Program-made: the position numbers and the translations under genes | NCBI RefSeq assembly: GCF_010669125.1 | Contig: NZ_CP048630.1 | Location: 2,802,001 to 2,866,000 of the forward strand | DNA length: 64,000 nucleotides | Direction: 5' to 3' | From: Ancylobacter pratisalsi | GTDB taxonomy: Bacteria; Pseudomonadota; Alphaproteobacteria; Rhizobiales; Xanthobacteraceae | Notes under the pieces: model-generated | Databases searched by the model: none | What the model saw: the letters and a program-made list of their open reading frames with translations, nothing else | Told to the model about the DNA's origin: nothing | In this document: piece by piece, positions 59,795-64,000 of the stretch | Numbering within the stretch: the stretch's first letter is position 1 | Layout of the letters: each line of letters starts with the position of its first letter

Positions 59795-59893
59795 GCTTGT
59801 CCCCGTTCGCGCACTGTCCAGTCCGACATGAACCTTGCCGTCATCGTAACGGGTCGCGCGGGTGCACCAAACGCGCCGCCGTGCAATTCACTG

Positions 59894-59908
59894 TTGCTCC
59901 CGCAGCAA
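59894..59908. promoter_or_regulatory. Candidate LysR operator
   Basis: TTGCT-CCCGC-AGCAA is a perfect inverted repeat containing a T-N11-A core, in the 200-bp gap between the divergent flavoprotein and LysR genes. This is the standard form and position of a LysR site. Confidence 0.5.
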
Positions 59909-59993
59909 TGATGGGACGTGCTTCACCATGGAGGCGAGGTCCCGGCCATGCGATGATCGGCCCTCGAATCCGAGGCGAGGCGAGGGCGCGGCC

Positions 59994-61007
59994 ATGGCCG
60001 ACAAGAGGGAGACACGTGGCGCGACAGCCGGCAGGGCGGAGTGCGACGGGCCGGTCCAGAAGCAGAGCCTGGCCTTCAATCCCGACCGCCTCGGTCTGAT
60101 CATCGCCTTCGTCGCGGTGGCCGAAAAGCTGAGTTTTGCGGACGCGGCGTCCTTTCTCAGCCAGACCCCGTCCACCGTCAGCCGCAAGGTGTCGCGTCTG
60201 GAGGAAGCGCTGGGCGTGCGCCTGTTCAATCGCACGACCCGCCGCGTGGCGCTGACCGAGGCCGGGCGGCTCTACAACAGCCATTGCCGCACCGTGCTCG
60301 ACGAACTGAGCGAGGCCGATGCGCTGGTGTCCTCGATGAACCAGGAGCCGCAGGGCACGCTGCGCATCAGCCTCCCCGTGGCCTTCGGACATCTGCACAT
60401 GTCGCGGCCGATGGCGGTCTTTCTCAAGCGCTACCGAAAGATTGCGATCGAGGCCGAGTACTCCGATCGCTTCGTCGATCTCATCAACGAGGATTTCGAC
60501 ATCACCATCCGGATCGGCAACCTTCCGGATTCCTCGATCGTGGCCCGCAAGCTCGCGCCCAACGACCGTGTGCTGGTCGCCTCGCCCGATTACATCGCGC
60601 GCTTCGGCGCACCGGAGACACCGGCCGACCTGCTGCATCATCAATGCGTGCGCTACAGCCTCTACAAGTCGGCGGGCAATGCCTGGCGTTTCCGCAAGGG
60701 CGCGCGCACCGAGACGGTGAACATCACCGGGGCGTTTCGCTGCGACAATTCCGAGGCAGTGAGCGAACTGGCCGAGGAGGGGCTCGGGATCGGCCTCGTC
60801 GCCGGCTATGTGTGCTACCGGCAGGTTGCCGCCGGCACGCTGGTGCGCATTCTGCCGGAATGGACCACCGTGCCGGAATCGAACATCTACGCCTGTTATT
60901 CGAGCGTGCGCTTCATGACCCAGAAGGTGCGTCTGTTCTCGGACTTCCTCGTCGACCATTTCCGCGACGCCCCCTGGATCGAGGGATCGGGCAGCGCCGG
61001 CCTCTAG
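59994..61007 (+). CDS. LysR-family transcriptional regulator
   Basis: The 337-aa protein has an N-terminal extension of about 30 residues, then the LysR HTH (AVAEKLSFADAASFLSQTPS TVSRKVSRLEEALGVRLFNR, about residues 41-80). The substrate-binding domain follows (LINEDFDITIRIGNLPDSSI). It belongs to the CrgA/DsdC-like branch. ATG 59994 is chosen; a longer frame to 59862 would run through the probable operator. It diverges from the flavoprotein/sulfur-lyase operon. Its last 4 bp overlap the end of the racemase-like gene on the other strand. Confidence 0.9.
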   Translation: MADKRETRGATAGRAECDGPVQKQSLAFNPDRLGLIIAFVAVAEKLSFADAASFLSQTPSTVSRKVSRLEEALGVRLFNRTTRRVALTEAGRLYNSHCRTVLDELSEADALVSSMNQEPQGTLRISLPVAFGHLHMSRPMAVFLKRYRKIAIEAEYSDRFVDLINEDFDITIRIGNLPDSSIVARKLAPNDRVLVASPDYIARFGAPETPADLLHHQCVRYSLYKSAGNAWRFRKGARTETVNITGAFRCDNSEAVSELAEEGLGIGLVAGYVCYRQVAAGTLVRILPEWTTVPESNIYACYSSVRFMTQKVRLFSDFLVDHFRDAPWIEGSGSAGL

Positions 61008-61741
61008 TAGCCCCCCTCATAGGAACGGCGGGCGCAGGCCGAGCGCACATAGTCGATCATGGTGAGGAAATCGAACACCGGCAGGCCGGTGGCCTGCTGC
61101 ACCGCCTGCGAATAGAGCGGCAGGTTGGAGCATTCGAGCAGCAAGGCGCCGATCGCGGGATGGGCGCGCACCAGTTCGCTCGCCACCGCGACGGTTTCCG
61201 CGCGCACCTTGTCGGTGTCGAGCGTGCCCTCCTCGTCGAGGATCGCGCTTCGAAAGCCCGGCTGCTCCTGCATCCCGGCAATGCGCACCGGGCGGCCGGG
61301 ATGGGGGAAGGCACGGGCGAGCAGGGCGGGGTGAAGGCGCGGGGCGTTGGCGCAGACGATGCCGATCTCCCGGCCCGGTGCCAGCAACGCATCGATGAAG
61401 GGAAGCTGGATCAGGCTGGACAGCATGACCGGCACCGAGACCGCCGCCGCGACCTCCTGCTGATATTCGAGCATGTAGCCGCAATCGGAGGTGATGGCCT
61501 TCACCCCCTCAGCCTCCAGCGCCCTGGCGGCGGCGACGACGGCCTGTCCGGCCGAGGCGTCCGCCTTGTCGATCAGGCTCTCGATCGTGACGTCCCGCAC
61601 CGTGTGATAGAGCACGGGGTAGTCATAGCTGTAGGCGTTGCCCACGTCCCCCGGCGGAAAGGGATTGGAGCAGTACATCATGATGACGCCGACGTCGTGG
61701 CCGTAGCTCTGGGCGTGGGGGCGAACCCTGTAAAGCGGCAA
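61004..61741 (-). CDS. Asp/Glu racemase-superfamily protein
   Basis: The 245-aa protein (from a TTG at 61741, after GGGAG) has PLYRVRPHAQSYGHDVGVIM, PPGDVGNAYSYDYPVLY, the first candidate catalytic Cys in AITSDCGYMLEYQQEVAAAV, and the second in IGALLLECSNLPLYSQAVQQ. This two-Cys layout is that of aspartate/glutamate/hydantoin racemases and maleate isomerases. No ATG fits the family start. It is the last of a tight group with SDR, DAO-type oxidase and a dipeptide ABC ATPase, suggesting breakdown of an imported amino-acid-like compound. Confidence 0.8.
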   Translation of the reverse strand: MPLYRVRPHAQSYGHDVGVIMMYCSNPFPPGDVGNAYSYDYPVLYHTVRDVTIESLIDKADASAGQAVVAAARALEAEGVKAITSDCGYMLEYQQEVAAAVSVPVMLSSLIQLPFIDALLAPGREIGIVCANAPRLHPALLARAFPHPGRPVRIAGMQEQPGFRSAILDEEGTLDTDKVRAETVAVASELVRAHPAIGALLLECSNLPLYSQAVQQATGLPVFDFLTMIDYVRSACARRSYEGGY

Positions 61742-61771
61742 GGCGGCAGTCTCCCGAAGGCTTCCTGAGAG

Positions 61772-61803
61772 GCGAAGGCCGGCGATCAAACGCCGGCCTT
61801 CGC
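61772..61803 (-). terminator. 13-bp-arm hairpin whose loop holds the SDR stop codon
   Basis: GCGAAGGCCGGCG (61772-61784) and CGCCGGCCTTCGC (61791-61803) pair perfectly around a 6-nt loop that includes the TGA of the SDR gene. It lies between the SDR and racemase-like genes on one transcript. Without a T-run, it may reduce read-through or stabilise the upstream message. Confidence 0.65.
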
Positions 61804-62613
61804 TTTCTTCTCGGCGGCGACCTTCATCATGTAGCGATACGGATCGCTGTTGAACACGGCGCCGCCCGAGACCAGAAGCTTGGCACCCGAGACATAGCCG
61901 GCTTCGTCGCTGGCGAAATAGACCGCGGCCGCGGCGACATCCGCGGGCTGCCCGATGCGGCCGAGCGGATAGAACGAGGCGCGGTCCGCGCGGATCTCGT
62001 CGGTGGTGAGGAACGGGGCGGTGAGCGGGGTGTCGACCACGCCCGGCGCGATGGCATTGACGCGGATGCCGTACTGCCCAAGCTCGATCGCGAGTGTTTC
62101 GGTGATGTGGTTGAGCGCGATCTTGCAGGCGCCATAGCAGCCCTCGCCGCCGGGAGCGGGGTTGAAGGCATCCAACGAGCTCATCAGGATGATCGAGCCG
62201 CCTTTTCCGGCGGCCCTCATCAGCTTGCCGGCCACCTGCGCGCCATAGACGAAAGAGACGAGATTCAGACGCAGCATCGCGTCCAGGGCGTCTTCCTCGA
62301 CATCGATCCAGTCGCACATGGCGCCATCGATGAAGCCGCCGGCATTGTTGACCCACACATCGACATGGCCGAACGCCGCGAGCGCGGCCTCGCCGAGGGA
62401 CTCCATCGCCTTCCGGGAGGTGACGTCCGTGGTGCAGATCGCCACCTCGCCGCCCTTGGCCTCGATCTCCGCCTTCAGGCTTTCGAGATCCTGGAGACCA
62501 CGCGCCGCCGCGACGATTTTCGCGCCCTGCGCGGCATAGGTCGTGGCGATGGCGCGACCAAGGCCCTTGCCGGCTCCGGTGACGACGCAGACCTTACCTT
62601 CGAGAGAGAACAT
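61786..62613 (-). CDS. SDR-family oxidoreductase
   Basis: The 275-aa classical SDR has CVVTGAGKGLGRAIATTYAA (residues 9-28), VDVWVNNAGGFIDGA, catalytic Ser in IILMSSLDAFN and YxxxK in GCYGACKIALN. The C-terminus is extended after the usual GAKLLVSGG (to KKAKAGV). It starts 14 bp after the DAO-type oxidase and probably oxidises a hydroxyl intermediate in the same pathway. The substrate is unknown. Confidence 0.9.
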   Translation of the reverse strand: MFSLEGKVCVVTGAGKGLGRAIATTYAAQGAKIVAAARGLQDLESLKAEIEAKGGEVAICTTDVTSRKAMESLGEAALAAFGHVDVWVNNAGGFIDGAMCDWIDVEEDALDAMLRLNLVSFVYGAQVAGKLMRAAGKGGSIILMSSLDAFNPAPGGEGCYGACKIALNHITETLAIELGQYGIRVNAIAPGVVDTPLTAPFLTTDEIRADRASFYPLGRIGQPADVAAAAVYFASDEAGYVSGAKLLVSGGAVFNSDPYRYMMKVAAEKKAKAGV

Positions 62614-62627
62614 GGGCTTTTCCTGGT

Positions 62628-63926
62628 TCAGGTGAACAGAAGCGTGTTGCGATACAGGCGGATGGCCGCGTCGTAGCCCTCGCGGGCCAGGGCGCGGTTC
62701 GGGTAGGCATGTGGCGCGGTGCGGGGCAGCGGCGTCTGGAGGGTCTCGCCCAGCGCGAGACGCGCCAGCATGGCGCCGAAATAGGTATTGGGCGCGATGC
62801 CCCGCCCGTTGCAGCCGAGCGTGGCGAGCAGGCCCGGACGGGGTTCGACGAAATGCGGCAGTCGGTCCGGCGTCTGGCCGAGGCGCCCGGACCAGCGGAA
62901 GCGCCATGGGAAGCGCGGCGCCTGCGGGAAGACAAAGCGCAGCGCGCGGTCGGCCCACCCGGTGGAATCGAGCCCTTTCGGCAGGAAGCCGATGCACCCG
63001 ACCATCAGGCGACCTTCCGGGTCGTAGCGGAAAAACAGCGGCACCTTGTGGGTGTCGTAAAGCGAATGCCCCTGCGGGAAAATCCGCGCCCGCCATGCGG
63101 CCGGCAGCGGATCGGTGGCGAAGCCGAAGGCGCCGAGCGGCATGATCTCTTCGCGCAGCTCCGGCAACAGATCGCCGCTATAGGCGTTGGTCGACACGAT
63201 GACCTTGTCGGCCTGGATGGTGCAGTCGCCGGCCTGTGCCAGCCAGGTGCCGTTTTTCGCCGTGAGCCCGGTCACGGTTCGCCCGGTGGCGATGCGCAGC
63301 CCGAACCGCGTCGCCGCGCTCGCGAGGCCGCGAATATAGGCCAGCGGCTGGATGGTGAAGCCGCGCCGGTCGAGCAGCGCCGCCCCGTAGCGCCGCGAGC
63401 CGGTCAGGGCTTCAAGGTCGTGGCCTTCCACCATCACGACATCCGCGCCGAGCCTCTGCCACGCCTCGGTCTGGGCGTGCAGGACGCGCGCGGCGCCGGA
63501 GGAATGGGCGGCACGGATGATCGGCCTGTCATCGAGGAAACAGGCAATGGCATGTTCAGCGATCAGCGCGCGCACCATGGCGGGCGCCGCTCCCAATTCG
63601 GTGACGAAACGGCGGCCATGATCGGGGCCGAGATGGCGGGCAATCTCCTCGGGGCCGAGGAACTGGCCGGGATTGACCATGCCGGCATTGCGGCCGGTGG
63701 AGCCGGCGCCGATTTCCCGCGCCTCGATCAGGATGGCCCGTGCGCCCGCCTGCGCGAGTTTCAACCCGGCGGTGACGCCGTTGAAGCCGCCGCCGATGAT
63801 CAGCACATCACAGCGCTCTTCGGCACCGAGCGTGGCCTCGGGCGGCGGTGGACCGGCCGTGGCGCTCCACATGCAGTGACCGAGCGTGGGCTCGGCGCCG
63901 GCGAGAAGTGGAAGGTCGAGCCTCAT
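62628..63926 (-). CDS. DAO-family FAD-dependent amine/amino-acid oxidoreductase (PuuB-like)
   Basis: The 432-aa flavoprotein has an N-terminal extension (LPLLAGAEPTLGHCMWSATA), then the FAD motif VLIIGGGFNGVTAGLKLAQA (about residues 41-60), EIGAGSTGRNAGMVNPGQFL, VIVSTNAYSGDLLPELREEI and the C-terminal GLLATLGCNGRGIAPNTYFG. This is the gamma-glutamylputrescine oxidase/DadA-like branch, oxidising secondary or primary amines. It overlaps the upstream dipeptide ABC gene by 4 bp (ATGA), so the amine it acts on may be imported by that transporter. Confidence 0.9.
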   Translation of the reverse strand: MRLDLPLLAGAEPTLGHCMWSATAGPPPPEATLGAEERCDVLIIGGGFNGVTAGLKLAQAGARAILIEAREIGAGSTGRNAGMVNPGQFLGPEEIARHLGPDHGRRFVTELGAAPAMVRALIAEHAIACFLDDRPIIRAAHSSGAARVLHAQTEAWQRLGADVVMVEGHDLEALTGSRRYGAALLDRRGFTIQPLAYIRGLASAATRFGLRIATGRTVTGLTAKNGTWLAQAGDCTIQADKVIVSTNAYSGDLLPELREEIMPLGAFGFATDPLPAAWRARIFPQGHSLYDTHKVPLFFRYDPEGRLMVGCIGFLPKGLDSTGWADRALRFVFPQAPRFPWRFRWSGRLGQTPDRLPHFVEPRPGLLATLGCNGRGIAPNTYFGAMLARLALGETLQTPLPRTAPHAYPNRALAREGYDAAIRLYRNTLLFT

Positions 63927-64000
63927 GCCGCGCCTCCCGCGAAGGCCGGCATTTCCTCGGCGCGGTGACAGGCGGCCAGATGGGCGTTGTCGATCTGCCG
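63923..64000 (-). CDS. Oligopeptide/dipeptide ABC importer ATPase (C-terminal end only)
   Basis: The last 25 residues are RQIDNAHLAACHRAEEMPAF AGGAA, then TGA at 63923-63925. The C-terminal phrase with H-L-x-A-C-H-x-A-E is typical of the DppF/OppF-type ATPase tail (oligo_HPY region). The rest lies beyond the window. It is translationally coupled (ATGA overlap) to the DAO-type oxidase gene. Confidence 0.7.
   Translation of the reverse strand, partial: RQIDNAHLAACHRAEEMPAFAGGAA

Noticed and set aside
60041..61768. 575-codon plus-strand frame overlapping LysR and the racemase-like gene
   Set aside because: An alternative frame of the LysR gene continuing antisense to the racemase-like gene; Arg/Gly-rich without motifs.

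Overview
The window is a GC-rich (roughly 65%) bacterial chromosomal segment with tightly packed genes. Its gene families are sugar and polyol ABC transporters, TctABC, LysR/GntR/DeoR/HxlR regulators, a PQQ-dependent membrane glucose dehydrogenase and an isoquinoline 1-oxidoreductase-type molybdenum hydroxylase. These are typical of a metabolically versatile soil or plant-associated alphaproteobacterium, perhaps Hyphomicrobiales. That placement is an inference from gene content. I saw no rRNA, tRNA, CRISPR array, phage or intact insertion sequence.

Left part (1-37 kb), a patchwork of short operons: a partial LysR regulator diverging from an SDR / NAD-binding reductase / SnoaL trio (0-2 kb); a secreted beta-lactamase-fold protein that has lost its SxxK nucleophile (2.4-3.6 kb); a sugar locus (3.7-9.9 kb) with a GMC dehydrogenase, its small partner, a DegT-type aminotransferase and two sugar-porter MFS proteins; a P1B-type metal ATPase with a VIT1/CCC1 transporter (10.4-13 kb); LysR plus aldo-keto reductase plus MFS (13-16.3 kb); an MdtABC-type RND pump and adaptor (16.5-20.7 kb); a tripartite tricarboxylate transporter operon carrying an LVIVD-repeat protein and a small Cys-rich protein (21.3-26 kb); a molybdenum hydroxylase with a triheme cytochrome c (27-31 kb); a Na+/H+ antiporter; HxlR with SDR and SnoaL (32.8-34.4 kb); and the PQQ glucose dehydrogenase. 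Three decayed transposase remnants (two IS5-like, one IS3-like) lie in intergenic DNA here.

Right part (37.5-64 kb), a carbohydrate and acid-sugar catabolic island. (i) A DeoR-controlled locus: DeoR, BtpA/SgcQ-like protein, FGGY kinase and HAD phosphatase on the minus strand, diverging from an SDR and a four-gene MalK-type ABC importer. (ii) A GntR-controlled locus: an RbsBAC-type importer, an L-gulonate 3-dehydrogenase homologue, GntR, an SMP-30 lactonase, a DUF1537 acid-sugar kinase (OtnK-like) and a class II aldolase (OtnC-like). Together these could take a lactone or aldonate to a 3-oxo acid, phosphorylate it and decarboxylate it, without the isomerase OtnI that known L-threonate and D-erythronate routes need. 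(iii) An amino-acid-like locus: a PatB/MalY C-S lyase, a D-cysteine desulfhydrase/CuyA-like enzyme and a KstD-like flavoprotein next to LysR, then a racemase-like protein, SDR, DAO-family oxidase and the end of a dipeptide ABC ATPase gene.

The observations I rate most interesting are the isomerase-free acid-sugar pathway (51.2-55.8 kb), the possible 3-keto-sugar amination locus (3.7-9.9 kb), in-frame tandem repeats at a start codon (38.2 kb) and across a stop codon (45.9 kb), the catalytically dead serine hydrolase, and the TctABC-LVIVD operon.
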